Position numbers and translations under genes: made by a program
Source: Gemmata sp.
Lineage (GTDB): Bacteria; Planctomycetota; Planctomycetia; Gemmatales; Gemmataceae
Direction: 5' to 3'
Assembly: GCA_022843445.1 (NCBI GenBank)
Contig: JALHNS010000028.1
Span: forward strand, 1-33,281
DNA: 33,281 nt
Shown: one piece after another, positions 15,915-24,221 of the stretch
How positions within the stretch are numbered: the first letter of the stretch is position 1
Layout of the letters: each line of letters begins with the position of its first letter
Notes under the pieces: model-generated
What the model saw: the letters and a program-made list of their open reading frames with translations, nothing else
Database searches by the model: none
Told to the model about the DNA's origin: nothing

Positions 15915-15976
15915 AACGAGCCGCGAACGCCAGTGAGCGGCACAGCAAGCCGGCTCACTGGCGTTCGCGGCTCGTT
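15915..15976. repeat. 24-base-pair perfect inverted repeat between convergent genes
   Basis: Arms 15915-15938 and 15953-15976 are perfect reverse complements, with a 14-base loop. It lies 18 bases after the stop of the small membrane gene and ends 5 bases short of the 3' end of tRNA-Leu on the other strand, so it could end transcripts from both sides. I recall similar sequence dispersed in planctomycete genomes. No U-tract is present. Confidence 0.85.
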
Positions 15977-15981
15977 GGGAG

Positions 15982-16065
15982 TGCGAAGGGGGGGACTTGA
16001 ACCCCCACGGGCTTACGCCCGGCAGAACCTAAATCTGCTGCGTCTGCCAATTCCGCCACCCTCGC
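15982..16065 (-). tRNA. tRNA-Leu (anticodon UAG)
   Basis: An 84-base cloverleaf on the minus strand. The acceptor stem GCGAGGG pairs with CCTTCGC (one G-U pair) and the discriminator is A. The anticodon stem GCAGA/TCTGC encloses the loop TTTAGGT, giving anticodon TAG, which reads CUA and other CUN leucine codons. A long variable arm (CGGGCGTAAGCCCG) marks it as a class II tRNA, and the T arm carries GTTCAAGTC. CCA is not encoded. The next gene on this strand begins far downstream, so it appears to be a single-tRNA transcript. Confidence 0.95.
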
Positions 16066-16126
16066 GCATGTTTGAGACGCGCGGTCGCACCGACAAGTTC
16101 ACTGTACCAACTCCGCGCCCCGTTCG

Positions 16127-16705
16127 CTACTTCGCGCGGGGCTTGTAGTTCGTGAGGTAGTCGCGGATGTGCGGGTGCATTTCCGACGGGTGGAAGCCCA
16201 TGTGGTGCATCTCGCGCAGCGCGCGCGCCGCGGGCCAGCCGTTGTACTCCATGCGGTAGATCGCGCACATCGTGCCGGTGCGGTGGACGCCGGCGAAGCA
16301 GTGAACCAGCACCGGCCGGTTCGCGGGCTTGTCCATCACGTCGAGGAACTCGCGCACGGCCTCTTCCGCGGGGATGTCGCCGTCTTCGTCCGCGCCCCAC
16401 ACGCGCGGTGGGATGCGCTTGTAGTTCAACTGCCGGTCCGCGCAAAACTGCTCTTCCCATTCGTCCGGGGCTTTGTCGCCGTTCTTGCGCGCGGCGCGAA
16501 ACGAGACGACGGTGCGAATGCCGCGCTCGCGGATCACGCGCTCGAGGCCCGCGGGCGTGAGCTGCCCGCACCGGTACAGCGCGCCCTCTTCCACGACGCG
16601 CAGGTTGCGCTCGTGCTTGATTTGGCTCGAAGCGTACACGAGCGGAACCGAGGCGACCAGCGCCAGCGCGCAAGTGCCGAGAACGAGTTGCAACCGCGAC
16701 GGCAT
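16127..16705 (-). CDS. Exported dual-specificity/tyrosine phosphatase-like protein
   Basis: A 192-residue protein with an N-terminal signal or anchor (MPSRLQLVLGTCALALVASV) and a cysteine-based phosphatase domain. The P-loop HCFAGVHRTG at residues 135-144 has catalytic Cys136 and Arg142 (C-x5-R), and the upstream loop with Asp106/Asp108 can supply the general acid. LYRCGQLTPAGLERVIRERGIRTVVSFR is the usual N-terminal part of plant/fungal-type atypical dual-specificity phosphatases. ATG 16705 has GGAGG seven bases upstream, so the very long frame reaching 18361 is rejected. It probably acts outside the cytoplasm on phosphoprotein, phospholipid or inositol phosphate; the substrate is unknown. 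The upstream gene on this strand encodes a membrane glycosyltransferase-like protein. Confidence 0.83.
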   Translation of the reverse strand: MPSRLQLVLGTCALALVASVPLVYASSQIKHERNLRVVEEGALYRCGQLTPAGLERVIRERGIRTVVSFRAARKNGDKAPDEWEEQFCADRQLNYKRIPPRVWGADEDGDIPAEEAVREFLDVMDKPANRPVLVHCFAGVHRTGTMCAIYRMEYNGWPAARALREMHHMGFHPSEMHPHIRDYLTNYKPRAK

Positions 16706-16711
16706 GCACTT

Positions 16712-16716
16712 CCTCC
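16712..16716 (-). promoter_or_regulatory. Ribosome binding site for the phosphatase gene
   Basis: GGAGG on the minus strand, six to seven bases before ATG 16705. It rules out the long upstream extension of this reading frame. Confidence 0.75.
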
Positions 16717-16780
16717 GTGAAGTGCGCGCAGCGTACCGCGCACGAGCCAAACGGGGAAGGGCGGTTCTTCTTCGGAGTCC

Positions 16781-16856
16781 CAAGTTCCACGTTCCAGAAG
16801 TTCCAAGTTGGAAGCGAACGGCCTTGAACTTGGAACTTCTGGAACTCTGGAACTTG
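16781..16856. repeat. Imperfect inverted repeat made of GGAACTT-type words
   Basis: Arms 16781-16809 and 16827-16856 pair over about 29 bases with one mismatch and one single-base bulge, around a 17-base centre. Each arm is a run of variants of AAGTTCC/GTTCCAG. It begins ten bases beyond the stop (16867) of the minus-strand membrane gene. No U-tract follows. Confidence 0.82.
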
Positions 16857-16866
16857 GAACTGCAGT

Positions 16867-18225
16867 TTACACCGCGAGCGGCTTGCTCTCGGTGGGCGGC
16901 GCGCCGCGCACGCGCCGCCACGCCGCGCCCGCGAGCCGCACCAGCACGCTGCCCGGTTCCACCGGGGGCGGTTCCAGCGCGCTCAGGTTCGGCCGGAACA
17001 CCATCAGCAGCAAGAGCGGCAAGTACCACAGCACGTACTCGCCGCCGCGGTCCGCGTGCCAGAACTGCACGCCGATGAGCAGCGCCGCCGATTGCGCCAG
17101 CAGGTGCGACAGTTTCTTGGGGTTGGGCCAGAACGTCGCGGAGATCGCGAACGCTACGAACACCACGAACACCGGCAACCGGTACGCCCAGTGCGCGCCC
17201 TTCCAAATGCTCTCGGTGTTCGCGCTGCGCCACGGGACCCATTCGCTCAGGTGCAGCGCCGAAACGAGGCTCTGTCCGGCCGCGCCGTCGATGTACAGGA
17301 CCAGCGCCGTCACGCTCACGCTCGCGGCCGTGGCCGTGAGGAACGAGAGGGCGAACCGGCTCGCGCCGCGCCCGCTGTAGAACGCGAACCACACCGGGAA
17401 CAGCACCGCCGGGAACACCGAGGTGCCCGCGGCGAGGCCCAGCAGCCACCCGGACAGCGCCGGCCGCCGGTAGCAGTACACGGCCCACACCACGAACGCG
17501 GTGGGCCACACGTGGTGCAACTGGCCGATGTTGAACGCGGTGTACGGCACCAGCGCGTAGAGCGTCGCGGCCCCGACGCCCGCGGCCCGATCGCCGAAGT
17601 GCCGCCAGCCGATGAGCACCAGCGCCAGCACCACCATCGCGTGGCACATGATGGAGAGGCCGCGCTCGGCCCAGAACCGCGCGGCGGCCGGCGGCGCGGT
17701 CGCGTCGCTCTGGCGCACGACCGCCGTCGCGGTGTCCTTCACCCGCTCGATGGGCGCGGTGGACGTCCCCACGCGCTCCGGTTCCGGTTCGCCCGCGTTG
17801 CGCCGCAGCGCGACCGCCGCCAGCCCCACAAACAGCGCGAGACCCAAGCACGAAAGGCCCGCCGGGTTCAAGTTCGGCGCGAGCGCCGGCCGGCGCACGA
17901 GGCCCAAGTCCACCAGCGCGCGCGCGAACCACACCAGAGACCCGCTCAGGAGCCAGATGTAGCCGGTGAGGCGCTTCCCGGCGGCGCGGTCCAGCACCGC
18001 CCCTTTCGCTTCGACCGTGGCGAACTTCGCCGACTCCGCGACGCTCGCGGCCTCTTGCAGCAGCAGGAACCCCGGCACCAACAGGAACAGCATCACGAGG
18101 TCGAGGTTGCGCAGCGAGAGCGGCCGCGCGAACTGGAAGAACACCGCGACGGTGAGGAACAGCGAGAAATAGAACCACGTTGCCGCGTTCGGCAGGTGAA
18201 AGTCGAGGAAGATTGAGGGTGGCAT
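16867..18225 (-). CDS. Polytopic membrane protein, probable GT87/ArnT-like glycosyltransferase
   Basis: A 452-residue integral membrane protein with roughly ten hydrophobic segments, starting with TWFYFSLFLTVAVFFQFA and VMLFLLVPGFLLLQEAAS. The segment SGWLLGLAAGTSVFPAVLFPVWFAFY matches the best-conserved stretch of the DUF2029/GT87 polyprenol-phosphate-sugar mannosyltransferase family (leader of small residues, Gly-Leu-Ala, then aromatic-Pro). A soluble loop of about 60 residues (near 150-210) separates two bundles. A catalytic Asp cannot be pinned down, so the enzymatic role is tentative. ATG 18225 is chosen because it avoids a charged N-terminal extension; no clear Shine-Dalgarno is present. 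It could use a lipid-linked sugar in surface glycan assembly. Confidence 0.65.
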   Translation of the reverse strand: MPPSIFLDFHLPNAATWFYFSLFLTVAVFFQFARPLSLRNLDLVMLFLLVPGFLLLQEAASVAESAKFATVEAKGAVLDRAAGKRLTGYIWLLSGSLVWFARALVDLGLVRRPALAPNLNPAGLSCLGLALFVGLAAVALRRNAGEPEPERVGTSTAPIERVKDTATAVVRQSDATAPPAAARFWAERGLSIMCHAMVVLALVLIGWRHFGDRAAGVGAATLYALVPYTAFNIGQLHHVWPTAFVVWAVYCYRRPALSGWLLGLAAGTSVFPAVLFPVWFAFYSGRGASRFALSFLTATAASVSVTALVLYIDGAAGQSLVSALHLSEWVPWRSANTESIWKGAHWAYRLPVFVVFVAFAISATFWPNPKKLSHLLAQSAALLIGVQFWHADRGGEYVLWYLPLLLLMVFRPNLSALEPPPVEPGSVLVRLAGAAWRRVRGAPPTESKPLAV

Positions 18226-18420
18226 AAAGCGCCCAACGGCGGAACGGTGCGAGTGCCGGCAGCGCATCAAAACTTACCCAATTGGTACGCACGCGCGCGC
18301 CGAACGTCAACGGGACGCCACCCGGCGCGCCGCCGCCGGTAGGCACGCGCGTTCGGCACAACCGGTACCACTTGCGCCACCGATTCCGTTGAATAGCCGC
18401 ATCACACGGAGGCGGGACCG
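18226..18420. promoter_or_regulatory. Divergent intergenic region between membrane protein and SurE
   Basis: About 195 bases between two divergent starts, so promoters for both genes are expected. I see no confident promoter boxes. GGAGG at the right end serves SurE. Confidence 0.35.
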
Positions 18421-19203
18421 ATGCGCATTCTGCTCACCAACGACGACGGCATTTACGCGCCCGGCTTGCGCGCGCTGCGAACGGAGCTTCAGAAACTCGG
18501 CACGGTCACGGTGGTCGCACCGGCCACCGAGCAGAGCGCCGCCGGGCACTCCGTCACGCTGCTCACGCCGGTTCTGGTGAACGAGGTGTACGAAGACGAC
18601 GGCACCACACTCATCGGGTGGGCGGTGGAGGGCCGCCCGGCGGACTGCGTGAAGCTCGCGCTGTTGGAACTGCTGAAGGACCCGCCGGACGTGATCGTGA
18701 GCGGGATGAACGCCGGCAGCAACGCCGGCATCAACGTGCTGTACTCCGGCACCGTCGCCGCGGCGATCGAGGGCGCGTTCTACAAACACACCGCGATTGC
18801 CGTGTCGCTCGAATACGAGAAGCGCATCTACGACTTCGCCACCGCCGCGCACTACGCGCGCCAAGTGGTCGAACAAATCCTCGCGCAGAAACCGGCGACG
18901 GGCAGCCTGTTCAACGTGAACATCCCGGTGCTGGAGCGCGGCCCGGTGCGCGGGGTGAAGGTGCTGCCGCAGAACGTGACGCCGTACACGGAGAAGTTCG
19001 ACCGGCGCGTGAACCCCCGGGGCCGCACGTACTTCTGGGCCAGCCCGGAGTTCGCGTGCCCGGAACCGCACCCGGACACCGACGTGGACGCGCTGAACGA
19101 GAGCTACATCACGGTCACGCCGCTGCAATTCGACCTGACCGACCACGCCCGCCTGAAGGCGATGGCGAACTGGCGGTGGCAGGTGGAATCATCGCCCAGT
19201 TAG
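18421..19203 (+). CDS. surE: 5'-nucleotidase SurE
   Basis: A 260-residue cytoplasmic nucleotidase that removes the 5' (or 3') phosphate from nucleoside monophosphates and has a stationary-phase role in many bacteria. The N-terminus is MRILLTNDDG with the metal ligands Asp8 and Asp9; Ser39 in EQSAAGHS and Asn97 in SGMNAGSN complete the metal site. The following GTVAAAIEGAF is a family signature. The length is that of the family. GGAGG precedes the ATG. It converges on a LolA-like gene, with only about 60 bases between the stops and a small GTCCC/GGGAC hairpin at 19208-19220. Regulation is not visible. Confidence 0.95.
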   Translation: MRILLTNDDGIYAPGLRALRTELQKLGTVTVVAPATEQSAAGHSVTLLTPVLVNEVYEDDGTTLIGWAVEGRPADCVKLALLELLKDPPDVIVSGMNAGSNAGINVLYSGTVAAAIEGAFYKHTAIAVSLEYEKRIYDFATAAHYARQVVEQILAQKPATGSLFNVNIPVLERGPVRGVKVLPQNVTPYTEKFDRRVNPRGRTYFWASPEFACPEPHPDTDVDALNESYITVTPLQFDLTDHARLKAMANWRWQVESSPS

Positions 19204-19264
19204 CGACTGTCCCGAAGGGACCACGGAGCCGAGGGCGCCGCGCGCACGTTCGCCGCGCCCGCCC

Positions 19265-20023
19265 TCACTTCTTGGGCTTATCGAACAATTTCGCGTCCAC
19301 TTCCTTGAGCACCTTCGGCGCGGTCGGGTACGACGTGTAGTGCGGCTTACCGTCGCGCGTGGTCACGGCCTTCGTGTGGTACTTGCGCCCGTCGGCTTCC
19401 TTGAAGTCGGACAGAATTACCTCTTCGAGCACCTCCGTGCCCCCGCTCTGCACGTCCCGCACGCGTGCCGTGCGCTTCACGAGCAGGCCGGTTTCCTTGT
19501 CGAAGTGCAGCGCCACCACCGGGCGGTTGCCGTTGCGCACCTCCACGCCCACCGCGGGCTTATCGTTCACCTTCTCACCTTTCGCGACCGAGAGTTTGAA
19601 GCCCTCGTCGCTCAGGAGCGGGTGCAGCGACGTGGCCCACATGCGGTTCATCTCGCCGAGCGCTTGGCCGAGTTGGTCCTTGGCGTTCTCCTGCAAGGTG
19701 CCGTTCACGAGCAGCCACACCGTTTCGCCGTTGAGAACGTAGGCCAAATCGAACACGTTTCCGGCGACGGTGAGCTTCATCTCGACGCGCAACTTGTCCG
19801 GCGGGGCGAACGTCCACGTGGTGTCGAGCACGAGTTTGTCGTTGCCTTCGATCACGGTTTCGAGGACGACCTTCTCCTTCCAAGTGCTCGCCAGAGGCGC
19901 GGCCCCGAGTTTGTCGCCGCGGGCCTTGATCGCGCGCTCGATGATGGCTTTGGCGTCGGCCGCGTCGTCGCCGCGCGCAGCGGGGGAAGCCAGAACCGCG
20001 ACCGCGAACAGCAAGAGGCGCAT
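19265..20023 (-). CDS. Exported LolA-like protein
   Basis: A 252-residue protein with a signal peptide (MRLLLFAVAVLASPAARG). The mature part begins with an amphipathic helix (DAKAIIERAIKARG) followed by long alternating strands: TWTFAPPDKLRVEMKLTVAGN, VWLLVNGTLQENA, and VVALHFDKETGLLVKRTARV. This is the layout of LolA/LppX-type lipoprotein- or lipid-carrier folds. DKETGLLVKR is the usual turn of the family. A GGAG motif sits before ATG 20023. Many paralogues occur in Gemmata; their cargo is unknown. It lies back to back with the DUF1549 gene, 222 bases away. Confidence 0.75.
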   Translation of the reverse strand: MRLLLFAVAVLASPAARGDDAADAKAIIERAIKARGDKLGAAPLASTWKEKVVLETVIEGNDKLVLDTTWTFAPPDKLRVEMKLTVAGNVFDLAYVLNGETVWLLVNGTLQENAKDQLGQALGEMNRMWATSLHPLLSDEGFKLSVAKGEKVNDKPAVGVEVRNGNRPVVALHFDKETGLLVKRTARVRDVQSGGTEVLEEVILSDFKEADGRKYHTKAVTTRDGKPHYTSYPTAPKVLKEVDAKLFDKPKK

Positions 20024-20245
20024 GGCGGCGCTCCAGAAGGGGTGGCATCAGAACGACGAGCGCCAACGGCACGCGGTTTCGGGCGGTGCGTCTGCTCCGT
20101 CGCCGACCGGGATTCAAATTCTGATTGCGATTTCTCTTGCTTCGACTTGAAGAAGGGGCGAAACTTCACACTCCTGCCGGTGTTTACTGCCTCAGCACGC
20201 CCGCGCTGCCCACCGCTTTCAGGACGAACCCGCCGAGACGCTGCC
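20024..20245. promoter_or_regulatory. Divergent intergenic region before the DUF1549/DUF1553 gene
   Basis: 222 bases between two divergent starts, with a locally AT-richer stretch around 20110-20150 that is a natural place for promoters. No confident boxes can be named. Confidence 0.35.
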
Positions 20246-22645
20246 ATGCTCGCTCGACGCTACCTGTACGCTCTAGTTGCCGCAATTGTCGCGCCCGGCG
20301 CGACTTACGCGGACGAAGTGAAGCTACCCACCGGCGGCAGCATCAAGGAAGTGGACTTCGAGCGCCACATTATGGGGCTGCTCTCGAAGGTCGGGTGCAA
20401 CGCCGGCAGTTGCCACGGCTCGTTCCAAGGGAAAAACGGGTTCCGCCTCTCGCTGTTCGGCTACGAACCGGCGATGGACTACGCGAACCTCACCCGCGAC
20501 AACCTCGGTCGCCGCGTCAACACCCAAAAGCCCGACGAAAGCCTGTTGCTCCAAAAAGCGACCGGTTCGACGTATCACGACGGCGGGATGCGGTTCGGCA
20601 AAGACGGCTGGGTGTACAACGTGTTCCGCGAGTGGATTCGCAGCGGCGCGAAGTGGACCCGCGACAGCGGCGAAATCAAATCGCTCGATGTCACGCCCGG
20701 CGATTTCGCGCTCCTCAAAGACGCGAAGCCGCTCCAAGTGACCGTGAAAGCGACCTTCGCGGACGGCTCGGTCGAAGACATCACGCCGTTCTGCGATTTC
20801 AAAATCACCGACGACGCGGTGGCGGCGCTGTCGCCGCTGGGGTTGCTCACCCCGCGGCAGCCCGGCGACGCGGGCCTCACGGTGCTGTACCGCGGCAGCG
20901 TGAAGGCGATTCGCGTGCTGGTCCCGGCCCCGGCGAAGCCCGGTGCGTACCCGGCCGTGTCCGAAGTGAACTACATCGACCGCGAAGTGTTCGCCAAGCT
21001 GAAGATGATGAACGTGGTGCCGTCGGAACTCTCATCGGACGAGATGTTCCTGCGCCGTCTTTACATTGACGCCCTCGCTCAGCTCCCGACGCCGGACGAA
21101 GTGCGCGAGTTCCTGAAGGACAAGGACGCGAAGAAGCGCGAAAAGGCCATCGACAAGGTTCTGGCGCACCCGCTGCACGCGGCGGTGTGGGCCACCAAGC
21201 TCAGCGACATCACCGGCAACAACACGCAAGCGCTCGAACAGCCGGTGAACCTGCAACCGAAGCGGTCGCAGATGTGGCACGACTGGCTGCGCAAGCGCGT
21301 CGCCGATAACGTGCCCTACGACCAAATGGTGCGCGACATTCTCACCGCGACCAGCCGCGACGGGCTTTCGCCGGAAGAGTGGATCGCGTTCGTGAAGAAG
21401 ATCGACGAGCAGACCGCGAAGGGGCCGAAGACCGATTACCCGAACAAGCAGACGCTCGACCTGTTCTGGCGGCGGCAGCAGCAGGTGCCCGCGGAGCAGT
21501 GGAGCGAAAAGGTGGCCGCGGCGTTCATGGGCGTGCGCCTCGAGTGCGCGCAGTGCCACAAGCACCCCACCGACCGCTGGACGCAAGACGAGTATTGGGC
21601 CTTCGCGAACGTGTTCACGAAGATGACGTTCGTTCAGAACCAGTTCAGCAGCCCGGACGTGAAGAAGTTGGTGGACGCGGAGAACGCGGCCCGCCGCGAC
21701 GCGGCCCCGAAGGCAAACAACAATAATAACATCCTCTTGGTGCGCGAGCTGTTCGTGGGCGCGCAAGCGCGGCCGCGCCCGAACCCCGGTACGAACAGCG
21801 TTCCGCTGCCGCGGGCGCTGGGCGGCGAGGTGATTAAGATTTCGCCGACGGAAGACCCGCGGGTGCCGCTGGCGAAGTGGCTCACGGCCCCGGAGAACCC
21901 GTTCTTCGCCAAGAGCTTCGTGAACCGCGTGTGGGGCCACTACTTCGGTGTGGGCCTCGTGAACCCCATCGACGACTTCTCGCTGGCGAACCCGCCGACG
22001 AACGCGCGCCTGCTCGACGCGCTCGCCGCCGACTTCGTCAAGAGCGGCTTCGACCTGCGGAAACTGGAGCGCACGATCCTGCTCAGCCGCACCTACCAAC
22101 TGAGCTACGTGCCCAACGACACCAACAAGTTCGACAAGAACAACTACTCGCACGCCTACATCCGCCCGCTCATGGCGGAGCAAGTGGTGGACGTGTTGAA
22201 CGCGGCGCTGGGTGTGGACGAGAACTTCACCGGGGCCGACGCCGAGTTCGCCGGCATGAAGATGGTGGAAGTCGGTTCCAGCCGGTTGGTGAGCAGCGTG
22301 TCGTACGCGCTGCGCATCTTCGGCCGGCCACCGCGCACCACCGCGTGCGACTGCGAGCGGGCGATGGAACCCGCCCTGCCCCAAACGCTGTTCCGCATGA
22401 CCGACCAGAACGTGCTGTTGAAGTTCAACAGCGCGACCGGACGGGTCCGCAAGATGGCACTGAGCAAAGCGACGAACGAGGAAATCGTTGAAGAGGCGTT
22501 CCTCGCGACGCTGTCGCGGATGCCGAAGGAACTCGAAAAGGCCGACGCGGTCGAGCACCTGAAAACCGCGAAGACCCGCGCCGAGGGCGTCACCGACCTC
22601 GTGTGGGCGCTGGTGAACACCCGCGAGTTCATCCTCAACCACTAG
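20246..22645 (+). CDS. Exported DUF1549/DUF1553 (PSCyt-type) protein
   Basis: A 799-residue protein with a signal peptide (residues 1-22). The N-terminal domain contains GCNAGSCHG (Cys51, Cys56, His57), a cytochrome-like motif. A bacterial Ig-like domain follows near residues 155-225 (VTVKATFADGSVEDITPFC). DUF1549 begins near 240 (VSEVNYIDREVF, then SDEMFLRRLYIDALAQLPTPDEV) and carries CAQCHKHP near residue 434, again a CxxCH motif. DUF1553 occupies the C-terminal third (PLAKWLTAPENPFFAKSFVNRVW; RTYQLSYVPN; IFGRPPRTTACDCER). These proteins are a hallmark of planctomycetes and are believed to be cell-surface or periplasmic; their activity is not established. ATG 20246 is chosen for its signal peptide. 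The DUF1501 gene follows. Confidence 0.9.
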   Translation: MLARRYLYALVAAIVAPGATYADEVKLPTGGSIKEVDFERHIMGLLSKVGCNAGSCHGSFQGKNGFRLSLFGYEPAMDYANLTRDNLGRRVNTQKPDESLLLQKATGSTYHDGGMRFGKDGWVYNVFREWIRSGAKWTRDSGEIKSLDVTPGDFALLKDAKPLQVTVKATFADGSVEDITPFCDFKITDDAVAALSPLGLLTPRQPGDAGLTVLYRGSVKAIRVLVPAPAKPGAYPAVSEVNYIDREVFAKLKMMNVVPSELSSDEMFLRRLYIDALAQLPTPDEVREFLKDKDAKKREKAIDKVLAHPLHAAVWATKLSDITGNNTQALEQPVNLQPKRSQMWHDWLRKRVADNVPYDQMVRDILTATSRDGLSPEEWIAFVKKIDEQTAKGPKTDYPNKQTLDLFWRRQQQVPAEQWSEKVAAAFMGVRLECAQCHKHPTDRWTQDEYWAFANVFTKMTFVQNQFSSPDVKKLVDAENAARRDAAPKANNNNNILLVRELFVGAQARPRPNPGTNSVPLPRALGGEVIKISPTEDPRVPLAKWLTAPENPFFAKSFVNRVWGHYFGVGLVNPIDDFSLANPPTNARLLDALAADFVKSGFDLRKLERTILLSRTYQLSYVPNDTNKFDKNNYSHAYIRPLMAEQVVDVLNAALGVDENFTGADAEFAGMKMVEVGSSRLVSSVSYALRIFGRPPRTTACDCERAMEPALPQTLFRMTDQNVLLKFNSATGRVRKMALSKATNEEIVEEAFLATLSRMPKELEKADAVEHLKTAKTRAEGVTDLVWALVNTREFILNH

Positions 22646-22657
22646 CGCGAGTTGTCG

Positions 22658-22760
22658 GTGGGCAGTGGACGGTGAGCAGAACAGCTACCCACTGCCCGCC
22701 CGATTGGTCTTCTGACGGCTGTTCACGGAACTCTGCCTTCTGCCCACTAACCACTGCCCA
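22658..22760. repeat. Intergenic repeat of TGGGCAGTGG words in both orientations
   Basis: The word TGGGCAGTGG at 22659-22668 reappears inverted at 22751-22760 and, minus one base, at 22689-22697, with partial copies around 22740. This allows alternative hairpins. It starts 13 bases after the DUF1549 gene's stop and ends before the Shine-Dalgarno of the DUF1501 gene, so it sits inside what is otherwise an operon. Confidence 0.7.
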
Positions 22761-22778
22761 CTTCCCGAAGGAGCTGTC

Positions 22779-24125
22779 ATGTCCATGCGTCGTACCGACT
22801 GCGAAGGGTTCCACCGCCGCGACGTGCTGACCATCGGGTCGGCGGGCGTCCTCGGCCTCTCGCTGCCCGCGATCCTCGCCGCCGAAGCCAAGGCCGCGAA
22901 CAAGCGCGACGTGGCGAGCACCGGTAAGGCCAAGAGCGTCATCCTGCTGTGGCTCGCGGGCGGCCCCGCGACCATCGACATGTGGGACAACAAGCCGGAC
23001 GCGCCGGAAGGCATTCGCGGCGAGTTCAAGTCGATCCCCACGAACGTGACCGGCATCCAACTCGCCGAAACCTTCTCGAAGACGGCGCAAGTTGCCGACA
23101 AGCTCACCGTGGTGCGCTCGCTGTACCACACGATCCCGAGCCACAGCCCGGCGACGGTGTTCATGACCACTGGGAACAAGCCGACCGCGGCGCTCCAGTA
23201 CCCCTCGATGGGGTCGCTCGCGTCGAAGTTGCTGAAGACCGACGTGGGCGTGCCGCCGTACGTCACGTTCGGCGACATCCGCAACGGTACGGCCGGCCTC
23301 GCGGGCTACCTCGGCACCGGGTACAACCCGTTCGTCATCGAGGGCAGCGCCCCGCAGCGCGGCGAGGGCAAGGCCGCGACCGGCGGGTTCAGCGTCCGCG
23401 GCCTCTCGCTGAAGGGCACTTTCACGCTCGAAGAACTGGAAAAGCGCGACTCGCTCCTCCGCAAGTTCGATAGCGGCTTCGCCGGCGCGGACAGCAGCAA
23501 CGACCTCGTGGACGGTCTCGACACCTTCCACCAACAGGCGCTGGACATCCTCCGCAGCGACAAGACCCGCAAGGCGCTCGACCTGACCGCCGAAACCGCC
23601 GCCACGCGCGAGAAGTACGGCGCGACGCCGTTCGGCCAAGGTGCGCTCGCGGCGCGCCGCCTCGTGGAAGCCGGCGTGCGGTTCAGCACGGTCAGCTTCG
23701 GCGGCTGGGACACGCACAGCCAGACCTTCACCGCGCACAAGACGCGCCTCGCCCCGACCACCGACACCGTGGTGTCGGCGCTGGTGAGCGACCTCGCGGA
23801 CCGCGGCCTGCTCGACAGCACGATCGTAATGGTGGCGGGCGAATTCGGGCGCACGCCGAAGGTGAACAAGAACAGCGGGCGCGACCACTGGGCGCGCTCG
23901 ATGGCGTGCGTGCTGGCCGGCGGCGGGTTCAAGAAGGGTTACGTCCACGGCAGCACCGACGCGAGCGGCATGGCCCCCGCGACCGAACCGGTGACGCCGG
24001 ACGACGTGGCGAGCACGATCTTCCGCAACCTCGGCATCGACCCGGCGCTGGAACTGCAAACCCCGACCGGCCGCCCGATCCAACTGTTCCGCGAGGGCAA
24101 GGTGATCGAGAAGATCCTCGCCTAA
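22779..24125 (+). CDS. Exported DUF1501 protein (sulfatase-like fold)
   Basis: A 448-residue protein with a twin-arginine-type leader (FHRRDVLTIGSAGVLGLSLP; Arg13-Arg14), so probably exported folded by the Tat system. DUF1501 belongs to the alkaline-phosphatase/sulfatase superfamily. Here WLAGGPATIDMWDNKP is near the N-terminus, VVRSLYHTIPSHSPATVFM follows, and the C-terminal FGGWDTHSQTF, MVAGEFGRTPKVN and GRDHWARS supply Asp, His and Glu residues in the positions used for metal binding. AAGGAG precedes the ATG. DUF1501 and DUF1549/DUF1553 genes are found side by side throughout planctomycetes, implying a joint function, possibly on sulfated or phosphorylated polymers. The substrate is unknown. 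Confidence 0.9.
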   Translation: MSMRRTDCEGFHRRDVLTIGSAGVLGLSLPAILAAEAKAANKRDVASTGKAKSVILLWLAGGPATIDMWDNKPDAPEGIRGEFKSIPTNVTGIQLAETFSKTAQVADKLTVVRSLYHTIPSHSPATVFMTTGNKPTAALQYPSMGSLASKLLKTDVGVPPYVTFGDIRNGTAGLAGYLGTGYNPFVIEGSAPQRGEGKAATGGFSVRGLSLKGTFTLEELEKRDSLLRKFDSGFAGADSSNDLVDGLDTFHQQALDILRSDKTRKALDLTAETAATREKYGATPFGQGALAARRLVEAGVRFSTVSFGGWDTHSQTFTAHKTRLAPTTDTVVSALVSDLADRGLLDSTIVMVAGEFGRTPKVNKNSGRDHWARSMACVLAGGGFKKGYVHGSTDASGMAPATEPVTPDDVASTIFRNLGIDPALELQTPTGRPIQLFREGKVIEKILA

Positions 24126-24148
24126 GCGCGACGCGAAGTGCCGCCACG

Positions 24149-24172
24149 CGAACCCCGCTCACGCGGGGTTCG
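24149..24172. terminator. Hairpin terminator after the DUF1501 gene
   Basis: A perfect ten-base-pair stem (24149-24158 with 24163-24172) with a four-base loop, followed by the T-containing stretch TTCGTTTCG. A further CCACG/CGTGG pairing can form outside it. It starts 24 bases after the DUF1501 stop and is the most terminator-like structure in the window. Confidence 0.75.
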
Positions 24173-24221
24173 TTCGTTTCGTGGCGCGGTAGAATGCGTG
24201 CAGCACCACGGAGGCACACAC

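Noticed and set aside
16127-18361. A 744-codon open frame on the minus strand
   Set aside because: Only its last 192 codons (the phosphatase) are real. The rest is Arg/Ala/Gly-rich shadow of the membrane protein gene in another frame, and a perfect GGAGG marks the internal start at 16705.
21032-22642. A 536-codon open frame antisense to the DUF1549/DUF1553 gene
   Set aside because: It is low-complexity His/Arg/Val-rich sequence caused by high GC at third codon positions of the true gene; no domain or ribosome site is seen.
22658-22760. Possible CRISPR-like array because of repeated short words
   Set aside because: The words are about ten bases, in both orientations and unevenly spaced; there are no unique spacers and no cas genes.
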